Shown one piece after another: positions 27,913 through 36,414 of a stretch of 64,000 nt of DNA (position 1 is its first letter; every line of letters starts with the position of its first letter). This DNA is from G963663615 sp963663615 (GTDB taxonomy: Bacteria; Bacteroidota; Ignavibacteria; Ignavibacteriales; Melioribacteraceae). The notes under the pieces are model-generated. The model saw nothing but the letters and a program-made list of their open reading frames with translations, did no database searches and was not told where the DNA came from. The stretch is from the NCBI GenBank assembly GCA_963663615.1, contig OY760517.1, positions 3,596,001 to 3,660,000 of the forward strand. Direction: 5' to 3'. The translations under genes were made by a program, and so were the position numbers.

Positions 27913-28072
27913 TTGAGTATTCCACAAAATGATATCAAAAAACACTTTGCCAGAAATTACAAAAGTGTGCTGATACCATACAACTGTTATGACATCTTTT
28001 TACATTTCGATTGATAGTGAAATTTTATTCTTTATTCATTATCTTTGAATAAAAAGAAAGGATTTGCTGTTT

Positions 28073-28606
28073 ATGCTTAATCTGAACTTTGATCCATTCC
28101 CAATTTTAAATACCGAGCGTTTGCAATTACGTAGGCTAATGCCAGAGGATGCACCCGATATTTTTAAGATACGGAGTGACAAACTTGTTGCCGAATACCT
28201 CAATAGGTATTTGCAGCATGATGTATCAGAGGCTGAATCGTTTATTGAAACAATTAACGATGGTATAGATAATAATTCCTGGATTATGTGGGCAATTGCA
28301 GAAAAAGATAATCCCCGTTTAATGGGTACAATTTGCCTGTGGCAGATTGATGAGATAATGGCAACTGCCGATATTGGCTATGAAATGATGCCGGAATTTC
28401 AGCGTAAGGGATATATAAAGGAAGCTATTGAGCCGATTATTGATTATGCTTTCGATAACCTGCAGCTTAAGGCTATTGAAGCTGAATCTTCACCCGAAAA
28501 TGTGCCCTCCCTGGCTCTCCTTGAGTATTTTGGTTTCGAAGAAATTGAAAATACCAGGGAAGATAAAAGCCTTGTAATTTATTCGCTTAAAAGACCTGCT
28601 ACCTAA
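28073..28606 (+). CDS. GNAT-family acetyltransferase (RimJ/RimL-like)
   Basis: A 177-residue acetyltransferase with the RimJ/RimL pattern: TERLQLRRLMPEDAPDIF at the N-terminus, IGYEMMPEFQRKGYIKEA for acetyl-CoA binding, and a C-terminal ALLEYFGFEEIE. It transfers acetyl to a protein N-terminus or small amine. ATG 28073 is chosen over TTG 28064 because AAGAAAGGA precedes it at good spacing. A TATCTTTG (-7-like) sits at 28040-28047. Its 3' end overlaps the convergent GH43-like gene by 8 bases. Confidence 0.87.
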   Translation: MLNLNFDPFPILNTERLQLRRLMPEDAPDIFKIRSDKLVAEYLNRYLQHDVSEAESFIETINDGIDNNSWIMWAIAEKDNPRLMGTICLWQIDEIMATADIGYEMMPEFQRKGYIKEAIEPIIDYAFDNLQLKAIEAESSPENVPSLALLEYFGFEEIENTREDKSLVIYSLKRPAT

Positions 28607-29918
28607 CTTCGCCAAATGCTTTTAGTTCAAGCAGAATTATTGGCAGGTCTCCTTCTTCAAATACTTCTATTCTTACGTATTTGGCAGTCTTTTTCTTTAC
28701 CTTTTCAATAATTTTGTAACCTGGTGTTGGCGTTTTACTGAAATCGGCATAAGGCCACCATTTTTTATAATTTCGACTATATGTAATGCGGCAGCGGTAT
28801 TTATATTCAGGGTACTCAAAATAAGGCTCGTACCTGTTTATAAAATGATTTGCGGTAAAACTAATTGTTAGTATATTCCCCTTTTCCTTATCGAATAGAG
28901 GCGACCATCCGGTTATAAAGTTACCATCGTTAACGTAAACTGGTATATGCTTTTTTTCGTACGGCATTTGGACTACAGGTTTCGAAACAGCAATATTTTT
29001 CAATTTACCAGAAACAGGCAGGTTATTGACAATATCTTTTACTTCCTCTAAACTGCTAATGCTCCCGTCCTTCGCAAATTTCAGTTCGGCAGCATGCACA
29101 TGACCAAAAGTATGTTCTTTCTTATAATCGGAATAATGATTACCCTGAAAGAATAAAAAATGTTGTCCTTTAACATTCATTAATGCTGGTTTTGAATCTA
29201 GGAAAACATATCTTTTTTCCGGTTTCCGGGTATCAAGCTGATAATTTTTTGGTAAAGTAAAGTTTCCAAAAAGGGATTTGGAGTAAATATACTCAATCTG
29301 CGGAAATGAGTCGTCTTCTTTTAATCGAGTATAAAACAGGTAATAAAAACCATTATTATAGTATAGAACACTACCCTTTTCTGCTTTACCTTGTACATTT
29401 TTAAGAGTAACAGTTTTTACTATTTTTTTAAGATAATTTGTGGAGCTTTTATCATTCTCTAATTCATATAGCTTAAAACTTTGTCCGGATAAATAAACTT
29501 TGCCGGAATTTGGATCCTTAAATGGCTTTAGTAATCCATTACCAACTTTTACTGATTCACCAAACGGACCAAGTGGTTTATCCCCTTTTTTAACGTAAGT
29601 TAATGTTTCATTTTTATTAGTATGAAAAAAGTAATATTTCCCATCCTCACCTTTTATTACACCCGGGTTGTTGTATTCATCAAAGGTAACACCCTTTATC
29701 GGCTTAGCCCTCCAGGAAGCAAAATTGAGCGATACCCATGCCAGTGGTTCGGCATCCTTGTAATAGCGGGGGTCACCATCGGGACTTGCATAAATAATGT
29801 AATAACCACCGAGAGCAGTAGCGTATGGTTCGGCATAATAACCGGGTAAAAATGGTCGCTGTTGACCTGCCATAACAGCACCAAACAGTAATAAGAAAAG
29901 AATATTAAAAAGTTTCAT
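28599..29918 (-). CDS. GH43-like five-blade propeller protein, secreted
   Basis: A 439-residue protein with signal peptide (MKLFNILFLLLFGAVMAG). The body has the repeating strand pattern of family 43 glycosidases: YYIIYASPDGDP, PGVIKGEDGKYYFFH, FKDPNSGKVYLSG, NNGFYYLFYT, HFLFFQGNHY. The C-terminal ~90 residues resemble a discoidin-like (F5/8) module. Catalytic assignment is uncertain, so arabinanase or xylosidase activity cannot be asserted. TTG 29951 gives a longer frame; ATG 29918 has GAGGGAAAA before it. Second gene of a pair after the sialate esterase, with a hairpin between them. Confidence 0.72.
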   Translation of the reverse strand: MKLFNILFLLLFGAVMAGQQRPFLPGYYAEPYATALGGYYIIYASPDGDPRYYKDAEPLAWVSLNFASWRAKPIKGVTFDEYNNPGVIKGEDGKYYFFHTNKNETLTYVKKGDKPLGPFGESVKVGNGLLKPFKDPNSGKVYLSGQSFKLYELENDKSSTNYLKKIVKTVTLKNVQGKAEKGSVLYYNNGFYYLFYTRLKEDDSFPQIEYIYSKSLFGNFTLPKNYQLDTRKPEKRYVFLDSKPALMNVKGQHFLFFQGNHYSDYKKEHTFGHVHAAELKFAKDGSISSLEEVKDIVNNLPVSGKLKNIAVSKPVVQMPYEKKHIPVYVNDGNFITGWSPLFDKEKGNILTISFTANHFINRYEPYFEYPEYKYRCRITYSRNYKKWWPYADFSKTPTPGYKIIEKVKKKTAKYVRIEVFEEGDLPIILLELKAFGEVR

Positions 29919-29941
29919 TTTTCCCTCAAAAACTAAAGTAA

Positions 29942-29960
29942 AGGGGAGCAAAGCTCCCCT
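29942..29960 (-). terminator. hairpin between the sialate-esterase and GH43-like genes
   Basis: Perfect 8-base inverted repeat AGGGGAGC / GCTCCCCT with a 3-base loop, followed on the minus strand by TTTACTTTAGTTTTT. It could terminate, or partly attenuate, transcription between two same-strand genes, or protect mRNA ends. Confidence 0.55.
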
Positions 29961-29965
29961 GAAAA

Positions 29966-31963
29966 CTATTTTACTTGCAACAAGAAAGAACTGGCTGGTA
30001 ACCCTGCCTTGTTAGATAAAGTAGATGGGGTTGTATTTCCCCATGCGTATTTTACAGAAACCGGATACTGAATTTCGGCATTTCTCAATATTAACTTTTT
30101 ACCTTTTACCATTGCTTCGGCAGGTAGGAATTTACCATCCTCACCACAAATTTCAAACTGGTTTGGTTTGGATTTATTGATTACCATTTCACCCGGATCA
30201 AACTTAAAAGTAACTTCTACTTTTCCACCAACGTAATGTGCCTTATCGGCTAAGGGACCCGTATAAACGACATTTTTGCCATAATCTCTTGCAAGTGCCC
30301 ACAAGGCAAGTCGTTTACCAACATCCTGTTTGTTGGATGGGTGTATATTGTCGTTTATTCCAATATCATGAGTTACCACCATTCCAGTATTAGCCAATGA
30401 AAGTGTTGAAAGTTGAGCATCACGCAACCATTCGGAATGACCTTCACCATACTGCCATGGAGCTATCTGTACAAAATAGAACGGCATATCTTTAACGTTA
30501 AATTTATTTCTCCAGCTTTTAATCATGGCAGGAAATACTTTTCTATACTGAACGGAACGCCCTACATTCGCCTCACCCTGATACCATATTGCACCCTTAA
30601 TTCTATAATTAAGAATTGGGTAGATCATAGCGTTATATAGCATTGAAGGTGTTTGTGATGAAATATTACTTGCTGAATTTGGTCTTTCCGAAAATTCATT
30701 TTTGTTTACATCAAAAAGGTAAAAAACACCATTTCTTAATTCAGCAGTTGGCATATATTTCCATAACCCCTGAAGATCAAACTTAAAGCTCGCATCATCA
30801 GCTTCAAGGAACATTTTTTCAGGCTGACCGATAAATCCGCCACCACCACCATTATCAATTACTTTAACAGCAATAACATTTTTACCAGATTTTAAGATAC
30901 CCTTTTCAAGCTTATATACTCTATCTACATTCCAAAAACCACCTTGCTCGTAACCACCAACACGTTTTCCGTTAACATAGGTTACATCCATATCATCAAT
31001 TGAACCAAGTGAAAGGACAGACTTTTGGGAAGCCTGTTCAGAAGTGAGGCTTACTACTGTTCTAAACCACACTACTCCATCATACGGACCAAGTTCAGAT
31101 TGTTCCCAAGGTCCAGGGAGAGTCATACCTTCCCATGATGAATCATCAAAATCAGATTTACTACATTGTTCATCATTAAATGAAGTACCCCTGAAATCAC
31201 CCGCAAACATTTTTTTTGTGTATTCAACAGTTTTTCTCTTCGCCAGAAATCCTTCAATTTCACTAAGTTGCTCAATCAGTTTGTCAATATTGTTAACCAC
31301 CGACAAAAATTCGCCTTCCTTCTTCAAAGTTTCAACCGGAGTCCATGATTCAACCGGAGTTCCGCCCCAACTTGAATGGATTAAACCTACCGGAATACCG
31401 GTTTGTTTATGTAACTCTCTTCCAAAAAAGTAGGCAGTAGCACTAAACTTCGGAGCGTTTTCTGGAGTACAAACCTGCCAGTCGCCCTTAACATCTTCAA
31501 GTCCTTTTGGAGAAACAGCTTTTGCAACCGTAAACATTCTTACTTCCGGATAATTTGCCTCGGCAATTTCCTTTTTGTAGTTATTTATAGTATCGTTTGG
31601 CTGCCAGCCTTCCAACGGCATTTCCATATTACTTTGTCCTGAACAAAGCCAAACTTCGCCAATCATTACATTTTTTAATACTTTTTCCTCATCACCTGCC
31701 TTAACAGAAATTGTATAAGGTCCGCCAAATTTTGGAGTTGTTATTTCGGCAATCCACTCACCCGAAGTTGCCGAAGCCTTTGCACTCCAACTTCCCCATT
31801 CAGATTTAATTTTTACATCGGCACCTTTTTTGGCACTCCCCCAAAGTTTCACTTTGCTATTCTGCTGCAAGACCATATTGTCCGAAATTACAGCAGGAAA
31901 TTTTAATTGTGCAGTTATTATTCCGCTAAGTAACATAACAATGATTACCCCTGTTCTAAGCAT
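29966..31963 (-). CDS. sialate O-acetylesterase-type protein, secreted
   Basis: A 665-residue exported esterase of the SASA/SGNH type, which removes O-acetyl groups from sialic acid or other glycans. Signal peptide 1-18. The nucleophile motif CSGQSNMEMPL, block GAIWYQGEANVG, and a late NIHPSN (probably the catalytic Asp/His region, as DxxH-like) mark the catalytic domain. It is split by an inserted galactose-binding-like beta domain (WEGMTLPGPWE to NVIAVKVIDNGGGG), as is typical. With the GH43-like gene it suggests decorated polysaccharide use. Confidence 0.88.
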   Translation of the reverse strand: MLRTGVIIVMLLSGIITAQLKFPAVISDNMVLQQNSKVKLWGSAKKGADVKIKSEWGSWSAKASATSGEWIAEITTPKFGGPYTISVKAGDEEKVLKNVMIGEVWLCSGQSNMEMPLEGWQPNDTINNYKKEIAEANYPEVRMFTVAKAVSPKGLEDVKGDWQVCTPENAPKFSATAYFFGRELHKQTGIPVGLIHSSWGGTPVESWTPVETLKKEGEFLSVVNNIDKLIEQLSEIEGFLAKRKTVEYTKKMFAGDFRGTSFNDEQCSKSDFDDSSWEGMTLPGPWEQSELGPYDGVVWFRTVVSLTSEQASQKSVLSLGSIDDMDVTYVNGKRVGGYEQGGFWNVDRVYKLEKGILKSGKNVIAVKVIDNGGGGGFIGQPEKMFLEADDASFKFDLQGLWKYMPTAELRNGVFYLFDVNKNEFSERPNSASNISSQTPSMLYNAMIYPILNYRIKGAIWYQGEANVGRSVQYRKVFPAMIKSWRNKFNVKDMPFYFVQIAPWQYGEGHSEWLRDAQLSTLSLANTGMVVTHDIGINDNIHPSNKQDVGKRLALWALARDYGKNVVYTGPLADKAHYVGGKVEVTFKFDPGEMVINKSKPNQFEICGEDGKFLPAEAMVKGKKLILRNAEIQYPVSVKYAWGNTTPSTLSNKAGLPASSFLLQVK

Positions 31964-32265
31964 TGTGTTAGCCCTTTATAGTTAATTAAATACTTTTTCA
32001 AAAATTAACCTTTTTTACTAGTAATTAAAAGTTACCGTTACTGTTAGGAGGAGATATAATCATGAAATAAGAGCTTATTTTAAGAAATAGTTCTGTTCAA
32101 CACCTGCAGCTAACTAATACTAAATTTGCCTAATGATTAATGCTGATCCGATAAATAGCTAAAATAGCCTGGCAAATTTTTCCCTGAAATAGGTTATTAA
32201 TGAAATACCAACTACAATAAAAGTGTGAATAGTATTATGTTTGTTACTAAATATTATGGATTACC
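31964..32265. other. AT-rich intergenic region
   Basis: About 300 bases between divergent genes. No protein-like frame or stable RNA hairpin is seen. A TATGTTTG at 32236-32243 matches the -7 consensus 22 bases before the pentapeptide gene, but no good -33 element pairs with it. Confidence 0.5.
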
Positions 32266-32823
32266 ATGGAATACTTTGAAACAATAGAATATGAGAATGA
32301 GACTTCTCTAGAGAAAGGAACATACGAAAATTGTACTTTCACCAACTGTATAATTCCGCAGGCAGATCTTTCCGAATACGAATTTTTGGAGTGCAAGTTT
32401 ACCAATTGCGAATTAAGTAACTCAAAACTGCGGAGTACCGCTTTTCGTGATGTTACATTTAATAATTGTAAGCTAATTGGTATGATGTTTATGGAATGCG
32501 ATAATTTTAATCTTACCCTAAAGTTTAATGAATGCATACTTAACTACTCTTCCTTTTTTAAATTAAAAATACCAAATACCGAGTTTGTAAATTGTAAACT
32601 TGAAGAAGTTGAGTTTGCTGAAGCCGACTTAAAAAATGTGCTTTTTGATTCATGCTTTATGAAGAGAGCTACATTTTTCAGAAGCAATCTTGAAAAAGCC
32701 GACTTTAGAGGTTCACAAAATTATTCTCTTGATCCCGAGTTTAATATTCTCAAAAAGACAAAATTCTCCCTACCTGATGTTATTGGTTTGCTTGACAAGT
32801 ACAACATTATTATTGAACAATAG
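32266..32823 (+). CDS. pentapeptide-repeat protein (Qnr/McbG-like)
   Basis: A 185-residue protein built of A(D/N)LxX-type five-residue repeats: CTFTNC, QADLSEYEFLECKFTNC, STAFRDVTFNNCKL, ADLKNVLFDSCFM, SNLEKADFRGSQNYSL. These form a right-handed square beta-helix. The closing segment (DPEFNILKKTKFSLPD, then a C-terminal helix) is like that of Qnr/McbG proteins, which mimic DNA and bind gyrase. Fluoroquinolone protection is not shown by sequence alone. Confidence 0.88.
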   Translation: MEYFETIEYENETSLEKGTYENCTFTNCIIPQADLSEYEFLECKFTNCELSNSKLRSTAFRDVTFNNCKLIGMMFMECDNFNLTLKFNECILNYSSFFKLKIPNTEFVNCKLEEVEFAEADLKNVLFDSCFMKRATFFRSNLEKADFRGSQNYSLDPEFNILKKTKFSLPDVIGLLDKYNIIIEQ

Positions 32824-32876
32824 TTATGCGGATATCGTTATAATTTAAATTATAACCATAAAAAGGTGTGTGTATT

Positions 32877-33431
32877 ATGGATAATACCGAACTAACAATG
32901 ATTAACAACCTGCATAAAAATACAGGTAAAACTCTTGAAGAGTGGATAAAAATAGTACAAGCACAAAACTTTATAAAACATGGTGAAATAATAAAGTACC
33001 TTAAAACCGAACATGGTTTTACTCACGGCTTTGCAAATCTTGTTGCACACAAATCAAGAGGTTCAGATGCCGGATCTGTTGAAAACAAGGATGAGCTCGT
33101 GGAAGCACAATACAAAGGAAAAAGCGACCTTAAGCCTGTTTACGATGCTATTATGAAAGAAGTGTCGAAGTTTGGCGATGATATAGAAGTAGCCCCCAAG
33201 AAGGCATACATTAGTTTAAGGCGGAACAAGCAGTTTGCAATACTCAAACCGGCTACCAAAACCAGGTTCGAGTTACAACTCAATCTGAAAGGTTTAATTC
33301 CCGAGGGAATACTGGAAGCTGAAGCAAGTGCAAATGCTATGTGTTCGCATAAAATAAAACTTGCCTCTATTGATGATATTACCGACGAAGTTTTTATGTG
33401 GCTTGGTCAGGCTTATGAAAGAGCAGAGTAA
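32877..33431 (+). CDS. DUF4287 plus DUF5655 domain protein
   Basis: A 184-residue cytoplasmic protein. The N-terminal part (TGKTLEEWIKIVQAQ, then HGEIIKYLKTEHGFTHGFAN) is the DUF4287 motif. The C-terminal part (KPVYDAIMKEVSKFGDD, then KKAYISLRRNKQFAILKP) is DUF5655. The pair is widespread but its function is unknown. The ATG at 32877 is preferred over GTG 32868, with AAGGTG upstream. Its stop codon directly abuts the end of the antitoxin pseudogene on the other strand. Confidence 0.82.
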   Translation: MDNTELTMINNLHKNTGKTLEEWIKIVQAQNFIKHGEIIKYLKTEHGFTHGFANLVAHKSRGSDAGSVENKDELVEAQYKGKSDLKPVYDAIMKEVSKFGDDIEVAPKKAYISLRRNKQFAILKPATKTRFELQLNLKGLIPEGILEAEASANAMCSHKIKLASIDDITDEVFMWLGQAYERAE

Positions 33432-33691
33432 TTAACGTTTAAGTTCCTGCTCTACTTTTTCGGCAAGGTAAATTTTCATAAGCGACTGATAAGAGACATC
33501 CTTTTTATTAGCTATCATCTTCATTTCACTTAGCAATGATTTAGGTAATCTTAATGAAATTGATTTGGTTTAAGGTTAGGAAATATAACACTGCTTGCAT
33601 TATCCCAGTCAATATATTCTGTTGAATCATGCTCAGCCCAAAATTTTCTCTCTTCCGTTTCCGAAGTAAAATGTGGTATTCCTTTATCCAT
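33432..33691 (-). pseudogene. frameshifted CopG-type (BrnA-like) antitoxin
   Basis: Two frames on the minus strand together encode a CopG-family antitoxin. The first, from ATG 33691, reads HFTSETEERKFWAEHDSTEY, then IFPNLKP. The second reads TKSISLRLPKSLLSEMK, then SYQSLMKIYLAEKVEQELKR and a stop at 33432. The family pattern LKP-x-TKSISLRLP shows that the two should be continuous. They meet at about 33562-33569, where loss of 4 bases (one CCAA-like unit) restores the register: 260 bases remain versus 264 for 88 codons. No BrnT-like toxin lies next to it; the gene upstream is a DinB protein. I infer a recently broken orphan antitoxin, unless it is a sequencing error. Confidence 0.75.
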
Positions 33692-33719
33692 AAAAACAAC
33701 TCTTTTTTCTATTTATTAG

Positions 33720-34187
33720 TTATATTTGGTTCCATGCCCAAATTCCGTCACGAATTTCTTTGGGAACGGAATGTCCGGATTGCTTTAAAGTAAGTAAAAT
33801 ATTACCTCTGTGGTGTGCCTCGTGGGATATAAAATACCCAAGCATTACAATTGCACCTCGCTTAAAACCCTTAACCTTGCCATCATCTTCAATACTTCGG
33901 TTGAACCATTCAATATATGCTGCCTCGCTATCTGCCAGCTTTTTTTTTAGCAGCTGACGTGTTACAGGTTGGCTAATATCAATGCGGGACTGGTTAACTA
34001 ACAAGTCTTTAGCATATTTTTCGAGTCGATAAATCCGGTTATTGTGAATATGTGCAAACTGGAGAGCAACATTTCTGCCACCCCTTTTTGAAAGCGTACA
34101 TTGTAAACCCTCATCACTAATTGCATCGAGCAACATAAGGTTAACCCTATTATTGATCTGCCATGTATCCAAAATTTGATTTGTCAT
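33720..34187 (-). CDS. DinB-family protein
   Basis: A 155-residue four-helix-bundle protein of the DinB/YfiT group. The metal triad is present: H46 (LQFAHIH), H122 and H126 (SHEAHHRGN). These proteins include mycothiol- and bacillithiol-dependent enzymes, but the substrate is unknown for most. Start ATG 34187, preceded by GGTGAAATT. Not obviously linked to neighbours. Confidence 0.85.
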   Translation of the reverse strand: MTNQILDTWQINNRVNLMLLDAISDEGLQCTLSKRGGRNVALQFAHIHNNRIYRLEKYAKDLLVNQSRIDISQPVTRQLLKKKLADSEAAYIEWFNRSIEDDGKVKGFKRGAIVMLGYFISHEAHHRGNILLTLKQSGHSVPKEIRDGIWAWNQI

Positions 34188-34311
34188 AATTTCACCTTTT
34201 ATATATTTAAGGTAATATTACAGAACCAAGTTCACTGGTTTAATTTTTAGGGGGAAGTGTGTCTTGCCATAAACTCTGTTAATGCGTAAAAGTTAGAAAA
34301 TTTATCATGTT

Positions 34312-34350
34312 ACTCAAAAAAAAATCCCCTTCGGTAGTTGAAGGGGATTT
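34312..34350 (-). terminator. terminator of the duplicated-domain gene
   Basis: On the minus strand, stem AAATCCCCTTC / GAAGGGGATTT (34340-34350, 34322-34332) with a 7-base loop is followed by a run of T. It lies 8 bases beyond the stop of the gene at 34358. Confidence 0.9.
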
Positions 34351-34357
34351 GAAAAAC

Positions 34358-35146
34358 TTATCTAACGTGTTTCCACCAGTAGAAATACTTGTCTTCAAGT
34401 TCCTGAACCGATGGCATTGGGAAGAATTTCATTTCGTCAACAGTTGCAAACCAGAAACCATGACGTATAAACTTGTACGAAATATCTCTTAATATACTGC
34501 CAAGACTAATAGTTTTAGTTTTTTTCTGAGGCAACTCCATCAGCTCTGTAATACAATCGTAAAATCTATATGGATTAACCGAAGGTAATTCAATCTGGTA
34601 AATATCCTTGTTTTTGTTAGTTTCAACAAAATAAGGAATATCAAACTCAATTTGCGTAAACAAAATTTTGGGTGCTCCCTTGGCTTTGTTTTCAGCAATA
34701 TATTTGCCAAAACTTCTCTGATCAAGGTTTGAAGCAACCAAAGTTTCAAGCGGACAAATTTCCTGATAAATACGTAAAACATCCTGTTCGTTATGGGCTG
34801 TATAATCAGCCGGCTCAAGAGGCAAAACCTTACCACTTGTAGTTACAAGGTAAAGTTTCTTGATAGCATCAAGTGAAATATGTTCAAGTACATTATAGGA
34901 AGAAATAAACTTTGTTTTTTTAGGCGAACCATCTTCGTGGGATTTGGTATTTTCAAGATAATATTCAATATCAAAATACGGGTCCCGATAATTTAGATCT
35001 ATCTCGGCAAAAATCACTTTTCCGTTAAAGTGCTTGGCACTACCCATAGTATAGTGTTCGGCAAATTTATCCGGTTCAAGTTGCGAAGCTACAAGTGCGT
35101 TTGTAGGAAACACAATCATATATAAGCGTTTTGGGTATTCCGGCAT
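34358..35146 (-). CDS. protein of unknown function with internal duplication
   Basis: A 262-residue protein that I do not recognise. Its two halves look like an ancient tandem duplication. Residues about 13-50 (FPTNALVASQLEPDKFAEHY ... KVIFAEID) align with about 131-168 (CPLETLVASNLDQRSFGKYI ... KILFTQIEFD), and KKTKFISSYNVLEHIS (about 77) aligns with KKTKTISLGSILRDIS (about 209). There is no signal peptide or membrane helix. The start at ATG 35146 has GGAG six bases upstream; TTG 35197 and ATG 35158 are alternatives. Strong terminator at 34312-34350. Confidence 0.7.
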   Translation of the reverse strand: MPEYPKRLYMIVFPTNALVASQLEPDKFAEHYTMGSAKHFNGKVIFAEIDLNYRDPYFDIEYYLENTKSHEDGSPKKTKFISSYNVLEHISLDAIKKLYLVTTSGKVLPLEPADYTAHNEQDVLRIYQEICPLETLVASNLDQRSFGKYIAENKAKGAPKILFTQIEFDIPYFVETNKNKDIYQIELPSVNPYRFYDCITELMELPQKKTKTISLGSILRDISYKFIRHGFWFATVDEMKFFPMPSVQELEDKYFYWWKHVR

Positions 35147-35277
35147 GTAAGTCTCCATTTTCTCAATACAAACTTTTGGAAAGTTAAATCTATACAAATG
35201 TTATGTCAAGAGCAAGTAAAGATATGAATCCTTTGTAACTAATTAACATCTAAATTGTTAAATTATTGGAGAATATT

Positions 35278-35931
35278 ATGTTTATTGACGACAAACTAAA
35301 AGCTGAACTACAAAACCTGTTTGCTGAGTTAACCAGCGAAGTTAACATTTTAATGGTTTCCCAAGAACTTGAATGCCAGTATTGCAAGGAAACCAGACAA
35401 TTACTAACCGAGCTTTCTGAAGTTTCGGATAAAATTAACCTTGAGGTTAAAGACTTTGTAAACGATAAGGAATATGTTGAGAAATATGGTGCTGATAAAA
35501 TTCCTGCAACAATATTGCTGGACAAGGATATGAATGATTATGGTATCAGATTTTTTGGTATTCCTTCAGGATATGAGTTTTCATCGTTAATTGAATCCAT
35601 TAAATTGCTTGGTACAGGCAATACAGGTTTTAGTGAAGAAAGCATTAAAAAAATTCAGGAAATTGATAAACCTGTTCACCTGCAGGTATTTGTAACCCCA
35701 ACATGCCCGCATTGCCCTGGTGCAGTTGTAATAGCTCATCGTATGGCGTATATTAATAAAAATATAGTTGCAGATATGGTTGAAGCTACGGAATTTCCTC
35801 AACTTTCACAGCGTTATAGTGTACGTGGTGTACCAAGAACTGTTGTAAACGAAAATGAGTTTATTGAAGGTGCAGCACCGGAAACTATGGTTCTTGATAA
35901 AATTTTTGAATCTCTTGGAAAGGAAAATTAA
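35278..35931 (+). CDS. two-domain protein disulfide oxidoreductase (PDO/glutaredoxin-like)
   Basis: A 217-residue cytoplasmic thiol-disulfide oxidoreductase made of two thioredoxin folds, each with its own CxxC: C33-QY-C36 and C143-PH-C146. The second site with its downstream RGVPRTVVN cis-Pro loop is the typical active unit of PDO proteins. It could reduce proteins or take electrons from thioredoxin reductase. TTG 35266 extends the frame, but ATG 35278 with TTGGAG upstream is the better start. It heads a run with DUF6132 and DUF1858 genes. Confidence 0.85.
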   Translation: MFIDDKLKAELQNLFAELTSEVNILMVSQELECQYCKETRQLLTELSEVSDKINLEVKDFVNDKEYVEKYGADKIPATILLDKDMNDYGIRFFGIPSGYEFSSLIESIKLLGTGNTGFSEESIKKIQEIDKPVHLQVFVTPTCPHCPGAVVIAHRMAYINKNIVADMVEATEFPQLSQRYSVRGVPRTVVNENEFIEGAAPETMVLDKIFESLGKEN

Positions 35932-36162
35932 GTGAGCAAAATTTTTGGTAATCCAAAACTGAAACTTGCTGTTTTTGTATTAGCCGGTGCCCTAGCTGGG
36001 TACGGTTACTATTATTATGTTGGTTGTTATTCGGGAACTTGCCCTATTACCTCGAACCCGTGGGCTTCAATTGCTTATGGTTCGCTTGCAGGACTAATAC
36101 TTGGTTTCCCGGATAAAAAGAAAAAGAAGAAAGAAAATGCAGAAGATATCGAAACAAATTGA
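35932..36162 (+). CDS. DUF6132-type small membrane protein
   Basis: A 76-residue protein with two membrane helices (about 11-28 and 44-60) around the loop VGCYSGTCPITSNP, which has a CxxxxC pair, then a Lys-rich tail. This is the DUF6132 pattern, often found near thioredoxins and rhodaneses. The start is GTG 35932 with AAGGA eight bases upstream. Immediately follows the PDO gene, and overlaps the DUF1858 gene by 26 bases. Confidence 0.75.
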   Translation: MSKIFGNPKLKLAVFVLAGALAGYGYYYYVGCYSGTCPITSNPWASIAYGSLAGLILGFPDKKKKKKENAEDIETN

Positions 36163-36346
36163 AATAGAAGACCTTTTGCGTGTACTACCATCAGCATCGG
36201 TTTACCTTAAGGAAAAAGGTATAAAATGCCTTGCCTGCGGTGAACCGATTTGGGGTACTCTTGAGGATGCTGCAATAGAAAAGAATTTTAACGATAACGA
36301 AATTGCAGCTTTTGTTGAAGACCTTAATAAAATGCTGGAAAAATAG
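36137..36346 (+). CDS. DUF1858-domain protein
   Basis: A 69-residue protein with the DUF1858 pattern: SASVYLKEKGIKCLACGEP followed by TLEDAA. The CLAC pair could bind a metal or disulfide. DUF1858 proteins are often linked to hybrid-cluster or redox proteins. The start at ATG 36137 lies inside the DUF6132 gene, with an AAGAAAGAAA purine tract upstream. Third gene of the redox run. Confidence 0.78.
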   Translation: MQKISKQIEIEDLLRVLPSASVYLKEKGIKCLACGEPIWGTLEDAAIEKNFNDNEIAAFVEDLNKMLEK

Positions 36347-36376
36347 CACACGTTTTTACAGGAACATTAATATCAT

Positions 36377-36384
36377 TATCTTTG
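36377..36384 (+). promoter_or_regulatory. candidate -7 promoter element of the TlpA-like gene
   Basis: TATCTTTG matches TAnnTTTG exactly, 31 bases before the ATG. A T-rich TTTTTA sits about 20 bases upstream in place of TTG, so the -33 match is poor. Confidence 0.35.
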
Positions 36385-36414
36385 TACACTTAATAATATT
36401 ATCCGGAGATATTA

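Noticed and set aside
28040..28047. TATCTTTG before the GNAT gene as a complete promoter
   Set aside because: The nearest TTG lies 26 bases upstream, outside the usual spacing, so only the -7-like match is noted in the gene entry.
33720..34187. DinB gene as the toxin partner of the CopG antitoxin remnant
   Set aside because: It has a standard DinB metal triad and its own start; nothing marks it as a BrnT-like toxin.
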